Part shown: positions 36,726 through 45,191 of the stretch, piece by piece | How the letters are laid out: each line of letters begins with the position of its first letter | Position numbering within the stretch: position 1 is the first letter of the stretch | NCBI RefSeq assembly: GCF_009183415.1 | Contig: NZ_WEHU01000004.1 | Coordinates: 124,001 to 188,000, forward strand | DNA length: 64,000 bases | Source of the DNA: Bacillus sp. B1-b2 | GTDB taxonomy: Bacteria; Bacillota; Bacilli; Bacillales; Cytobacillaceae | Reading direction: 5' to 3' | Translations under genes and position numbers: made by a program | Notes under the pieces: model-generated | What the model was told of the DNA's origin: nothing | The model's input: the letters and a program-made list of their open reading frames with translations, nothing else | Database searches by the model: none

Positions 36726-37472
36726 CTATTTCTTCACCCAATACAAACTTCCATCTGCTTTTCTATCAAGAAATCCATACTCAATTAAATATCTACGTAT
36801 CATCACATAATCTTCATATATATTCTTTATCACTTCATTTAATTGTTTTTCCGTATAATCTTTTTGTCTTTCTAGCTGCTTCACTGTTTCGCGAAGAACA
36901 ATTAATTTTTGCTTTTGCTTTGATGGAAATTTTGTTAACTTTCCGTTTTTCATATACTTTTCTAACGTTGATACTTGCTCCTCTTCCGTAATATTGTATC
37001 GATCATCCACCATTGTAGCTGTTGGATGAACTGGAACAAACTTAGGAGCATGTTGGTCTTTTTCCTTTAATAATTCCATAATAGCTAAGAAATTTTTCGC
37101 TTGGCGCTCTTTTTCTTTTAAAGCAAAACGGTGATGCCTTATAGTAGAAGAACTACCTATTTCCAACTCATCCTTAACTTCTACATCACTTTTTCCTTGA
37201 TAAAACAACTCCAATAATTTCATTTGATGCTCAGTTAGACCTGTCATTTTTTTATCCAAGTTAATTAAATGGTGAAAAACAGATTGATGCTCTTGTTGGA
37301 TATGGACCTTCGTAAACTTTTCTGCTTCGAAAAGCAGTCCTTCATGAGGATAGATAATTCCTTTCTCTATTTGCTCCCCACATAATAAGCAAAGATAGCT
37401 ATCATTTTCTTCTATATAACCCCTCTTTATCTCTGCCACAGTTGCATGTTGAAAATATATAGATAAATCCAA
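36726..37472 (-). CDS. DUF2087 regulator with LuxR-like helix-turn-helix
   Basis: This 248-residue protein has three parts. Residues ~25-80 have a CLLCGEQIEKG knuckle and later histidines (VHIQQEHQSVFHH) that may bind zinc. Residues ~80-140 have a LuxR/sigma-type helix-turn-helix (GLTEHQMKLLELFYQGKSDVEVKDELEIGSSSTIRHHRFALKEKERQAKNF). The last ~70 residues are a DUF2087 domain (GKLTKFPSKQKQKLIVLRETV, then YTEKQLNEVIKNIYEDYVMIRRYLIEYGFLDRKADGSLYWVKK). It is annotated in relatives as a transcription factor of unknown signal. I chose the TTG at 37472 with GAGAGGTG nine bases upstream; a GTG four codons earlier overlaps that site. Confidence 0.78.
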   Translation of the reverse strand: MDLSIYFQHATVAEIKRGYIEENDSYLCLLCGEQIEKGIIYPHEGLLFEAEKFTKVHIQQEHQSVFHHLINLDKKMTGLTEHQMKLLELFYQGKSDVEVKDELEIGSSSTIRHHRFALKEKERQAKNFLAIMELLKEKDQHAPKFVPVHPTATMVDDRYNITEEEQVSTLEKYMKNGKLTKFPSKQKQKLIVLRETVKQLERQKDYTEKQLNEVIKNIYEDYVMIRRYLIEYGFLDRKADGSLYWVKK

Positions 37473-37484
37473 TTTAACAAACAC

Positions 37485-37844
37485 CTCTCGTTATAGTTTG
37501 TAAATAAACAAACAATTTTAATTAATGTTAGTTATATAATAAACAAGAAGTCATAATCAGTCAACAAACAGGTGACTCAACATCGATGAAAAAGGCATTA
37601 ATTTTTAGGATGTGAGTAGCAATTCTCTTCTCTTCATTAGGACGAAATCTGCTTTCTCTCTCCAACTTCCTCTCTCTAGAGACAGGTAATCAAGAACCAT
37701 AGTATGCATAAAACAAGGGCTGCACTATATTTAACCCACTCTACAAACAAATGAGCAGAAATTCCCGCTAAAGAAGCAGCAGCAACACCGATGATACGAT
37801 GTTGCCGCTGCTTTAAGCTATTTCTTGTATGTAAACTGATAAAC
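37485..37844. other. gap with a possible coding remnant
   Basis: No complete gene was found. On the minus strand 37676-37815 an open stretch reads SLKQRQHRIIGVAAASLAGI and then SAHLFVEWVKYSAALVLCILWFLITCL before a TAG, plausible as a membrane helix but without a start codon or ribosome site. It could be the end of a lost gene. The rest is AT-rich without clear signals. Confidence 0.35.
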
Positions 37845-38678
37845 TTATGGAGTTAATATTATTTCTACAATCTCTGGTTGATTAAATATTCTTTGAGGAA
37901 TAATGCTGTTACCTAATCCCCTGTTAACAATCATAGCGGTGTTACCACTTTCATATTTTCCAGCTGTATACTTTGGGAAGAAACCTTGATCTGGTGCTAC
38001 GACTCCACCAATCCACGGAATTCTAACCTGCCCACCATGTGCATGACCTGATAAAACAAGATCTATATTCCTTTCTTCATACATAGAAAACAATTCAGGA
38101 CGGTGAGATAGAAGAAGATTAAATCTTGATTCTTCGTATAAAGAATTCAATGTCTCACTCATCTCCTCCTTGTTCTGGAAGAAATCTAAATCATCTAGTC
38201 CAATTATGTTTATTTCACTACTTCATACTTGGATAATGTCCCCTCGATTCCTTAGGACCTGTACTCCGGAAGTTATTAAATCTTGTTCTAATGTTGGATA
38301 TTCAGCTGACCATGCCTCATGATTACCTGTCACAAAGTAGGTAGGTGCTATTTTTACTAATTGCTCCATAAGTGACAAGCTCACTAAACCATCATACTTC
38401 TTTGAATCTACCAGATCACCTGTAAATACAATAAAATCTGGTTGTATTGCTCGTACCTTTTCTATAAGTTTATGCTGATTTTTTCCAAACTCTTTACTGT
38501 GTAAATCAGATAGTTGAACGACTCGAATTTTCTCTGAAAGCTTTGTAGATTTTATTGTATAGGACGAAATAGTAAGCGCGTTATTTTGATAGTATGAAAA
38601 TAGGCAAATTGCTAATAGAAGCAAGGCTACTATCCATATTCTTTTCTTTCGCATGATGCTTTTTATTCTTTTTTCCAT
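37845..38678 (-). pseudogene. YkuE/YaeI-type metallophosphoesterase split by one in-frame TGA
   Basis: Read through, this is a 277-residue protein with an N-terminal membrane anchor and a calcineurin-type phosphoesterase. Metal motifs are VQLSDLHSKEFG, FTGDLVDSK, TGNHEAW, LLSHRPE and SGHAHGGQ. The only break is TGA at 38223-38225 between GDIIQV and SSEINIIGLDD; both sides are in the same frame, so one base change (for example from GGA) accounts for it. Enzymes of this group act on phosphodiesters in membranes or lipid A-like substrates. The 3' half has its own GGAGGAG-ATG but lacks the first two metal motifs, so it should not work alone. Confidence 0.85.
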
Positions 38679-39403
38679 CTAATCTCATATCCACCTTTTA
38701 GACTATCTCCATTAACAATAAAGCAATAGGTTGCTGTTTTCTCCGCTGCAAAGGTTAGATTATCCCCTTTTGTTGTATAAGTTACCATTCTATCTTTATC
38801 ATCTAGCAATTGATAGTTATATTGACCGCTTACATTTTTAAAATCAAGCTCAACAATTATTTTATCTCCCTCTTCAGCCTTTATTGGCACTGTGTCCTTA
38901 CCATTGAAGTAGGAAAAATAAGCACTATAGGATCCTTCACCGACTATCGTATTCCATTCTTGCTTAATGGTGTAGTCAGGTAGTGGTAAGAAGAATATTA
39001 CAATAGGCATGGAAGCAAAAGTCCATTTAAACCAGCTTATTCTATTGGCCATTTCTGTTCCCATGTAAAATAATAAAGAAAAGCATATCCCAATCAGGGC
39101 TGCAATGGAAACGTATAATTCTCCAACCATCATAATAGAAGTGAGGCCACCGATAAACATATAAAGAATTATTTTTGTTATTGGAAAGCTATTTGTTAGA
39201 AAATCTATTAAACCAGAAGTAATAATTCCTACCCCAAAAAACGAAATCCAGAATAAGGGGTTTTTTAAGGTGTTACCAAATAAAAACAGGTTAAAGCTAG
39301 CTACTAAAAGATAGATAACAAAGATAGTAGACGCAAATCCAGCTCCACTAATTCTTCCTACTAGCCATGAGGATGGTTTGCTAGCTTTTGCTAAAATGTT
39401 CAT
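38663..39403 (-). CDS. membrane protein of unknown function
   Basis: This 246-residue protein has about five membrane helices in residues 20-150 and a C-terminal ~90-residue outer domain of predicted beta-strands (VPIKAEEGDKIIVELDFKNVSGQYNYQLLDDKDRMVTYTTKGDNLTFAAEKTATYCFIVNGDSLKGGYEIRWKKE). That tail resembles the soluble bacterial pre-peptidase or GOLD-like sandwich folds, but I do not recognise a family. It has a good AGGAGGA site and overlaps the phosphoesterase start by 16 bases, so the two were one translational unit; with the partner split, its role is unclear. Confidence 0.75.
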   Translation of the reverse strand: MNILAKASKPSSWLVGRISGAGFASTIFVIYLLVASFNLFLFGNTLKNPLFWISFFGVGIITSGLIDFLTNSFPITKIILYMFIGGLTSIMMVGELYVSIAALIGICFSLLFYMGTEMANRISWFKWTFASMPIVIFFLPLPDYTIKQEWNTIVGEGSYSAYFSYFNGKDTVPIKAEEGDKIIVELDFKNVSGQYNYQLLDDKDRMVTYTTKGDNLTFAAEKTATYCFIVNGDSLKGGYEIRWKKE

Positions 39404-39522
39404 ACATCTCTTCCTCCTGAATGTAAGTTACTACCATTCTATCAAAACAAAAGAGAAATTTGTTAAAAATTTCAAATAATTATATCCATAACTAGGGCGC
39501 TTTCTTTTAAGTAAAAAATAAA

Positions 39523-39548
39523 AACAACAGAGACTTTTCTGCTGTTTC
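39523..39548 (-). terminator. intrinsic terminator of the yvfRSTU-like operon
   Basis: On the minus strand AACAGCAGA pairs with TCTCTGTT (one bulge) and is followed by GTTTTTATTTTTT. It lies directly after the response regulator stop. Confidence 0.7.
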
Positions 39549-40151
39549 TTACAACCATCCATTTTTCTTTGCTTCTGCAATGGCTTCAATACGATTCTTC
39601 GCTTCTAACTTAGAAATAGATTCAGAAATATAGTTTCGTATGGTGCCTTGAGATAAAAAAAGAAGACCTGCTATTTCTTTTACTGTCTTTCCTTCACTGA
39701 CAAATGCTAAAATATCTCTTTCTCTATCCGATAGGGGATTTTCTGTTTTAATGCTGCCAAAAATTAATTCTGATGCAAACTCTCTTTTTCCTTTCATCAC
39801 ATTACGAATGGCTTCTGCCAGTTCTTCACTTGGTCCATCCTTTAATAGATATCCACTAACATTTGCATGAAGTGCTCTTTCAAAATAACCTGGTCTAGCA
39901 AAAGTGGTTAAAATAATTATTTTACATGGAGAACCAATAACTTGAAGTTCTTCTGCCACATCTAAGCCACTTTTTATAGGCATTTCGATATCTAGTAGGC
40001 AGACATCTGGCTGTAATTTTTCTATAAAGTGTAAAGCTTCTTCTCCATTTTCCGCTTGAGCAATTACCTCTATATCTTCTTCAAAGTTTAATAGAGTTCC
40101 TAGTGCTCCCCTTAACATACGTTGGTCTTCTGAAATAATCACGCGAATCAA
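39549..40151 (-). CDS. yvfU: NarL/DesR-type response regulator (YvfU-like)
   Basis: This 200-residue protein has a receiver domain with the acidic pair after VIISEDQ, phospho-acceptor Asp in DVCLLDIEMP, Thr in IILTTF and Lys in LLKDG. A LuxR-type helix-turn-helix follows (LSDRERDILAFVSEGKTVKEIAGLLFLSQGTIRNYISESISKL). It is the last gene of ABC ATPase - permease - kinase - regulator, the order of B. subtilis yvfR-yvfS-yvfT-yvfU, and probably controls that operon. The start is a TTG with GGAGGAG upstream; it overlaps the kinase stop by four bases. Confidence 0.9.
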   Translation of the reverse strand: MIRVIISEDQRMLRGALGTLLNFEEDIEVIAQAENGEEALHFIEKLQPDVCLLDIEMPIKSGLDVAEELQVIGSPCKIIILTTFARPGYFERALHANVSGYLLKDGPSEELAEAIRNVMKGKREFASELIFGSIKTENPLSDRERDILAFVSEGKTVKEIAGLLFLSQGTIRNYISESISKLEAKNRIEAIAEAKKNGWL

Positions 40152-41281
40152 AATATCTCCTCCTTCTCCCTTTCTTTAAGAATAATGGGTATCTTTATTC
40201 GGAGTGTTGTTTCTTGCACACAAGAAATGGCTAATTCACCCTGAACCAGTTCTAATCTTTCTTTCATTCCCTTAAGTCCATTTCCTTTTACTTTTCCATC
40301 TGCGAATCCAATTCCATTATCCTGAATTGATATTTCTACCGCTCCTGGCATTGGTATAAGTTGTATGTGACAAAAAGTGGCCTTACTGTGTCTTACGATA
40401 TTTGTGACTGCTTCTTTCAGACATAAGCTAATGATATTTTGTAAGAGCAGCGGTATTTCCCTATCGTCTATTTGATGGGTAATAGATAATTTAATGTTAG
40501 CAGTAGCTAACATTTTCTGTACTTCTATTAACCCTTCTGTAATGGTAACTGCTCTCATATCGGAAACCAGTTCCCTTACTTGCTTTAATGCCGTTCGGGA
40601 TATTTCCTCCATCTCTTTCGCTTCTCTTTGTGCTTCTACTGGTTGAAGATTTACCATTTTACCTACTAGCTGACTTTTTAATGTTAATAGAGAGAGTGTG
40701 TGACCAAGAGTATCATGAAGATCTCTAGCTATTCGCACTCTTTCCTCTCTCTTAATCAGTTGATCAATTTGTTCATTTGCAAGATCTAGCTTTCTCTCTA
40801 ACTCCATATTTCTATTCATTGACTTAATACCAAATGGAGATATTAACATAATAATAAAAAAGGGAATAATAAAAACTAGAGATGTGATATCTATATTTCT
40901 CCAACTTATAGCAAATGTTAAAGTTAGAGACAGAATGAATAATAGATAGAAAAAACGAAAAAACTTTTTGCCCGTAAAATAACCGATGAAATTAGCTGGA
41001 AAATAGCCTAAAAACAATTGATAAGGATCATAAAATACACCTAGAATCATTACTAGCAAGATTTGAATAATTAACCAAAAATTAAGTGATTCTCTCTCCA
41101 ATTGTGCGTAAAGTCGCTGATAAGAGAGGAGGAAAATGGCAACAAGAAGATACCCTATAAACTGTTTAAGTCCACTTTCCTTGGAAACTACTATAATAGG
41201 AAGGAGTAAATATACTAAAAATATATAAGGAAAGAATCCGAATCTTTTAGGGAATATCTCCCATTTACCTTTCATCACCAT
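40148..41281 (-). CDS. yvfT: DesK-type sensor histidine kinase (YvfT-like)
   Basis: This 377-residue kinase has about five or six membrane helices in the first ~160 residues and a coiled coil (MNRNMELERKLDLANEQIDQLIKREERVR). It then has the HisKA_3 box RIARDLHDTLGHTLSLL with the phospho-acceptor His, and an HATPase domain (CLKEAVTNIVRHSKA, IQDNGIGF, GNGLKGMKERL). The lack of an extracellular sensor loop recalls DesK, which senses membrane fluidity through its helices; the ABC neighbour suggests instead a membrane-active compound (inference). It overlaps yvfU by four bases. Confidence 0.9.
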   Translation of the reverse strand: MVMKGKWEIFPKRFGFFPYIFLVYLLLPIIVVSKESGLKQFIGYLLVAIFLLSYQRLYAQLERESLNFWLIIQILLVMILGVFYDPYQLFLGYFPANFIGYFTGKKFFRFFYLLFILSLTLTFAISWRNIDITSLVFIIPFFIIMLISPFGIKSMNRNMELERKLDLANEQIDQLIKREERVRIARDLHDTLGHTLSLLTLKSQLVGKMVNLQPVEAQREAKEMEEISRTALKQVRELVSDMRAVTITEGLIEVQKMLATANIKLSITHQIDDREIPLLLQNIISLCLKEAVTNIVRHSKATFCHIQLIPMPGAVEISIQDNGIGFADGKVKGNGLKGMKERLELVQGELAISCVQETTLRIKIPIILKEREKEEIF

Positions 41282-41290
41282 TAATGCTAG

Positions 41291-42028
41291 CTACACCGCC
41301 TTTTGATTTTTACTTATATACAACGATAATACCATAAATAGGAAGATATATCCGATGATGATTAGGTAATTTTTCCAGTCAGGGGCTTGGCTTCTTATTA
41401 TCTCCCATGCCCCATTTGCAAAGGAATGCGAGGGAACCCACTGAGCTACTTTTTGCATAAAGGAAGGAAAGATTTCAATAGGCATCCACATTCCTCCTGT
41501 TATTGCCATAGCCATATACAATAGGTTACTAATGGCTGATGCTGTTTCTACCTTTTTAAAGGAACCTATAATTGTTCCTAATGCTAGGAACGGGAGAGAT
41601 CCAAAGATAATCCAAATACCGGAGAACAACCACTGTGATAAGGAAAGACTAACTCCATTAATCAGAATACCTGAGGTGAAAATAACGATGATAGAAAATA
41701 AATGAATAACTGTTTGGGCAATCATTTTTGCGCCATAATAAACAACTGTGGATATTGGGGTAATTTGCAAAAAGATAGTCCAACCTTCTGCTTTTTCTTG
41801 AACCATTTTTATTCCTAGTGTCATAATACTAGAGCCCATAATACTGAAGGTTGTCATGGACATTAAATAATGAGCATTCCAGAGCTCTTTGTCTTGTGCG
41901 GGGGATGTGAAAATATTCGTAAATAAAAAGTAGAAAAGTACGGGAACAAGCAAAGACCAAAAAATATAGTATTTATTCCGAAACATTCTAAGCATCTCTG
42001 CCTTACTTTGCAACCATAATGTTTTCAT
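41291..42028 (-). CDS. yvfS: ABC-2 type permease (YvfS-like)
   Basis: This 245-residue ABC-2 membrane protein has six helices. It starts MKTLWLQSKAEMLRMFRNKYYIFWSLLVPVLFYFLFTNIF and carries the family segment LLYMAMAITGGMWMPIEIFPSFMQKVAQWVPSHSFANGAWEII. It forms an exporter with the ATPase upstream, probably for a peptide, lipid or drug. The ATG at 42028 has GGAGGT upstream and sits just past the ATPase stop; a TTG six bases earlier is in frame but inside the ATPase end. Confidence 0.88.
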   Translation of the reverse strand: MKTLWLQSKAEMLRMFRNKYYIFWSLLVPVLFYFLFTNIFTSPAQDKELWNAHYLMSMTTFSIMGSSIMTLGIKMVQEKAEGWTIFLQITPISTVVYYGAKMIAQTVIHLFSIIVIFTSGILINGVSLSLSQWLFSGIWIIFGSLPFLALGTIIGSFKKVETASAISNLLYMAMAITGGMWMPIEIFPSFMQKVAQWVPSHSFANGAWEIIRSQAPDWKNYLIIIGYIFLFMVLSLYISKNQKAV

Positions 42029-42030
42029 GA

Positions 42031-42933
42031 TCAATCTACCTCCTTATGTTCTTCTAATAATTGAGAAAATACTTCTTCTAATCTTCCTTGCTTTACTTCG
42101 ATTTGTTTCACTTGTAGTTCTTTATTAATTATTTCTCTTAACAATTGATCAGAATCTGTTGTCACTAAGGTAACTTTCTCTTTCTCTTTTTCTACAGAGG
42201 AGACAAATGGTAAGGCAGAATAGAATTCCATGGAGTATGCTTGTTTCTCATAAAACATAATTTGAGGCTTGGTTAGCTTTTCTTTCAATTCAGATGGTGT
42301 ACCGTCTCCAATTATTTCTCCCTTATGAATCATAATCATTCTTTCTGCTACTTCATCTGCTTCTTGTAAATAATGTGTAGTAAAAATGATGGTCTTTCCT
42401 TGCTTTTTAAGTTCTTTTACTCTTTTCCAGAAATGTGCTCTCGCTGTCACATCCATTCCAACGGTTGGTTCATCAAAGAAAAGTAGATCTGGATTACCTG
42501 CAAGAGCAAGGGCGAAGTTTAGTCTCCTTTTTTGCCCACCTGATAATTTTTCTGTACGCATATTCCAATCTTTTTCATCAAAACCTGTTAGCTGCTTTAA
42601 TTCCGCTATTTCAAGTGGATGATCATAATATCCTTGTATAAGGGGCACTATTTCCTTCACTTTTAATCCATCCATTACACTTACTTCTTGAAGCATGCTC
42701 CCTATTCGGTTACGCACTTTTTTATCCTTTGGATTTCCTCCAAAAATGGATACCTCGCCACTATTCGGCTTCATTAAGCCTAGCATCATTCGGATGATTG
42801 TTGTTTTACCAGCACCGTTTGCTCCTAATATGGCAATCATATCTCCCTTCTTTACAGTAAGAGAAACATTATTAACTGCTTTGTATTGTTGAAAAACTTT
42901 ATTAACATTTTTTAGCTCTACAATATGATTCAT
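42031..42933 (-). CDS. yvfR: ABC transporter ATPase (YvfR-like)
   Basis: This 300-residue ATPase has Walker A GANGAGKTT, signature LSGGQKRR, Walker B LLFFDEPT and the switch His in IFTTHYLQEADE. The C-terminal ~80-residue extension is usual for ABC-2 drug exporters. It is first in the operon with permease, kinase and regulator. The intergenic region upstream holds a strong bidirectional hairpin (43046-43078) and the second copy of the ~310-bp element. Confidence 0.92.
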   Translation of the reverse strand: MNHIVELKNVNKVFQQYKAVNNVSLTVKKGDMIAILGANGAGKTTIIRMMLGLMKPNSGEVSIFGGNPKDKKVRNRIGSMLQEVSVMDGLKVKEIVPLIQGYYDHPLEIAELKQLTGFDEKDWNMRTEKLSGGQKRRLNFALALAGNPDLLFFDEPTVGMDVTARAHFWKRVKELKKQGKTIIFTTHYLQEADEVAERMIMIHKGEIIGDGTPSELKEKLTKPQIMFYEKQAYSMEFYSALPFVSSVEKEKEKVTLVTTDSDQLLREIINKELQVKQIEVKQGRLEEVFSQLLEEHKEVD

Positions 42934-43045
42934 CTCGCCACCTCCTAAATTTATTATAAATAGCAGTGAACTTCGCTGTTAGTTGCTGATGTCATTATAT
43001 GAAGATGACAAATGTCATATGTTTTGGAATATTTATTTCGATATA

Positions 43046-43078
43046 AAAAGACTTTAGGTGATGTACCTAAAGTCTTTT
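43046..43078. terminator. perfect hairpin, possibly bidirectional terminator
   Basis: AAAAGACTTTAGGT pairs perfectly with ACCTAAAGTCTTTT over five bases. A second hairpin with a T-run (CCCTC/GAGGG then ATTTTTT) lies at 43131-43165. No gene ends close on either side, so these may mark an untranslated RNA or an old gene end. Confidence 0.55.
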
Positions 43079-43244
43079 CATACTGTTGAAAAAACATTGT
43101 CTATGAAGAATTTGTGAATAAAGAGATAGACCCTCTCGTATCACAATGGAAAATGAGGGATTTTTTATGTACTCCACCCTTCAATATGGGGGTAGTAGAA
43201 AAAATCGAAAGAACTATAAAATAATATATGATGTTCGTCCCTTA

Positions 43245-43549
43245 GAAAATTTGGATAAAACCACTTTTAGAAAAATAGTCGTAGATATCCTCTTATTTTT
43301 GTTACTTCCATGAAAAACAACGGAAATAGATGGAGAATTACGCCTATTTTCTTAAAACACATGAAAATCGGAGGCATTTCACTTACTTAACCGGAATTCT
43401 CCGCTTATTAGCAAGGAAATTAACTTTATATTTGCCATTAGCCGGAATTCTCCGCTTATTTTTGATGATTCCTACAAATTGGCTGTAGATTTTTTTTAAT
43501 AAGCTTAATTTTTATCCAGTTGATTTATGTTTCAGTGGTGAGACTCCTT
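43245..43549. repeat. ~310-bp element, copy 2 (inverted relative to 32196-32512)
   Basis: The reverse complement matches 32196-32512 from end to end, including the CTCACCACTGAAACATAAATC border, the AATAAGCGGAGAATTCCGG modules and the ACGGAAATAGA...GGAAGTAAC core. The copy here is the more regular one: two modules read AATAAGCGGAGAATTCCGG on the minus strand, whereas copy 1 has changes. No frame is open. Confidence 0.8.
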
Positions 43550-43719
43550 TGGAATTTGCCGAAGTTTTATACCCTGTAGTCCAAGGGCAGACCTCGGCTG
43601 AAGCTTCTAAGCAAACCGAACGCCTGTAACAGAAATCAAAACCTTATTTAGTGAGTTAATTACTTATACAAGTTCTCGACACACTCCTGTTATAAAAATT
43701 GGAGGCATTTTCATTGACC
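43550..43719. other. gap with remnant of a GC-rich dispersed repeat
   Basis: There is no gene. ACCGAACGCCTGTAACAGAAATC at about 43615-43640, and the GCAGACCTCGGCTGAAGC before it, resemble the end of the GC-rich repeat at 62340-62620 (there CCCCGTAACGGAAAT). Confidence 0.4.
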
Positions 43720-44190
43720 TCATCTTTTCTCTGTCATTATCCAAAAAACGAGGTCGTCTGCGTTGGTAAATGCTGATACCTTTTGAAAGTCAAACTTCTC
43801 GTATAAGGTAATAGCTCTTGTATTAAATTCTGCTACGGTTAGACGTAGGGGTTTTTCTTCTTCTTTTTTTAAAGTGGCTAAAATGTATTGGAGAAATGCT
43901 GTGCCGTTTCCTTTGCCGGTATGTTCTGGTTTCATTCCTAAGCCAAAGTCTAAGTATCCTTCTGGATACGCTTGGAAGAAATATCCCACTGGCACTTGTG
44001 CTGCAAATTCTTTACAGTAAAACCCTATTAATTCATCCTTCTGATAGATCACATAATAGGGATTATCCATGAATTCTTTTATTGCTTCCTCTGTTATCTC
44101 TCCATTATATAAATCATAAGGAGAAGGGTATCTCCAACTTAGAATCTCTCTGGCTCGTTGTTCTGTCATGATCTTCATTTTATAGCTCAT
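43720..44190 (-). CDS. GNAT acetyltransferase, unknown substrate
   Basis: This 156-residue GNAT protein has TEQRAREILSWRYPSPYDLYN at the start and YYVIYQKDELIGFYCKE. The acetyl-CoA binding stretch is GLGMKPEHTGKGNGTAFLQYIL, then LRLTVAEFNTRAITLYEKFDFQKV. Similar small GNATs are often annotated as RimI-like, without proven substrate. The ATG at 44190 has AAGGAG nine bases upstream; the in-frame extension by eight residues lacks a ribosome site. It follows the DUF2500 gene by about 24 bases and probably shares its transcript. Confidence 0.85.
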   Translation of the reverse strand: MSYKMKIMTEQRAREILSWRYPSPYDLYNGEITEEAIKEFMDNPYYVIYQKDELIGFYCKEFAAQVPVGYFFQAYPEGYLDFGLGMKPEHTGKGNGTAFLQYILATLKKEEEKPLRLTVAEFNTRAITLYEKFDFQKVSAFTNADDLVFWIMTEKR

Positions 44191-44214
44191 TATATTTTTC
44201 TCCTTATTTCTCAC

Positions 44215-44607
44215 CTAAGACATGTTGTGTTCTCTATTAAACCCAAAGTATCTTGTTCCCTGAAAATGTAATTCTCCCTTATCTCCTTCTACTAGCTGGC
44301 CATACTCTGTTCCTTTTACCTCTAACTCTACTCTTTCTCCACTAGAAAGTTCAAATGTTACATAATAATCTTGGTAGGTTCTACTTTCTCCCCCACCTCT
44401 AACAACCGTTCTTTTAGTTGCTACTTTTGCCTGAGAGGTTAGACGTGGCTGTTGATTGTTATGATTCCATTTTACAATTGCTCGAATAACTCTTACTAAG
44501 ATAATTCCAATAATAATCATAAATATTAGAAAGATAAATAGTGGCGCTAAAGTAAATATCGTGAATCCCCCACTAAAAATATCATCAAAGGTTAAAAATC
44601 CTTCCAT
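44215..44607 (-). CDS. DUF2500-family membrane protein
   Basis: This 130-residue protein has one strong membrane helix (LAPLFIFLIFMIIIGIILVRVIRAI) and a cytosolic beta-rich DUF2500 domain (QPRLTSQAKVATKRTVVRGGGESRTYQDYYVTFELSSGERVELEVKGTEYGQLVEGDKGELHFQGTRYFGFNR). Function unknown. I prefer the ATG at 44607 because the one at 44616 is only one base from the AGGGG ribosome site. It is divergent from the DUF2089 operon, and the palindrome at 44705 lies in their shared control region. Confidence 0.85.
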   Translation of the reverse strand: MEGFLTFDDIFSGGFTIFTLAPLFIFLIFMIIIGIILVRVIRAIVKWNHNNQQPRLTSQAKVATKRTVVRGGGESRTYQDYYVTFELSSGERVELEVKGTEYGQLVEGDKGELHFQGTRYFGFNREHNMS

Positions 44608-44704
44608 TCCATTCATGCCCCTTTCTTTGATAAGTTACAAAAACGAATACATTGAATACGATAATTCACCAAAAAAGTTTCAACACTTTAATAATGAATA
44701 ACAA

Positions 44705-44730
44705 AATTAAAATAATTAATTATTTTAATT
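44705..44730. promoter_or_regulatory. 26-bp perfect AT palindrome upstream of the DUF2089 operon
   Basis: AATTAAAATAATT (44705-44717) is exactly inverted at 44718-44730. It ends six bases before a SigA -35 box, where an activator or repressor would bind. A similar half-site (TTTTTAATTAATAT) overlaps the -10 region. Confidence 0.65.
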
Positions 44731-44736
44731 AAAAAA

Positions 44737-44765
44737 TTGACTTTATTAATATTTTTAATTAATAT
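44737..44765 (+). promoter_or_regulatory. SigA promoter of the DUF2089 operon
   Basis: TTGACT (44737-44742), a 17-bp spacer and TAATAT (44760-44765) give a near-consensus promoter. GAGAGGTGA and the ATG at 44794 follow. Confidence 0.75.
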
Positions 44766-44793
44766 CATAAACATAGAGAGGTGAGTATAGGAA

Positions 44794-45180
44794 ATGACCT
44801 ATCCAGTACCAAATAATTGTCCCGTTTGTCAGCATACATTGCATATCACAAAACTCGAGTGCAATAACTGTCATACAACTATAGAAAACAAATTTCACAT
44901 GTCTACATGGCAGTCCTTCACAGATGAACAAATGCATTTTATTGAAACATTCCTTATTTCCAGAGGTAATATCAAAGAAGTAGAAAAAAAACTAGGAATA
45001 TCCTATCCAACTGTCAGAGGAAAATTAGATGAAATTGTAAAAATGATGACTGGAGCCACAGAAGAACCAGCATCAAAAAATACGGAAAACAAAACAAAGG
45101 AACAAGCGGATATTCTAGAAAGACTAGAAAGAAAAGACATTACTGTAGATGAAGCCATTGAGCTTATGAAAAATATCTAA
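44794..45180 (+). CDS. DUF2089 zinc-ribbon/helix-turn-helix protein (YvlA-like)
   Basis: This 128-residue protein starts with a zinc ribbon, CPVCQHTLHITKLECNNCHT, with two CxxC pairs. It goes on to FTDEQMHFIETFLISRGNIKEVEKKLGISYPTVRGKLDEIVKMM, a helix-turn-helix close to that of B. subtilis YvlA. The last 25 residues (ILERLERKDITVDEAIELMKNI) form a SHOCT-like helical hairpin that also begins the next protein. It is probably a DNA-binding regulator of its own operon through the palindrome upstream. It ends 11 bases before the second gene. Confidence 0.85.
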   Translation: MTYPVPNNCPVCQHTLHITKLECNNCHTTIENKFHMSTWQSFTDEQMHFIETFLISRGNIKEVEKKLGISYPTVRGKLDEIVKMMTGATEEPASKNTENKTKEQADILERLERKDITVDEAIELMKNI

Positions 45181-45191
45181 GGAGGCACACA

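Noticed and set aside
32196-43549. Composite transposon bounded by insertion sequences
   Set aside because: The inverted elements have no transposase frame, no matching terminal repeats and no visible target duplication.
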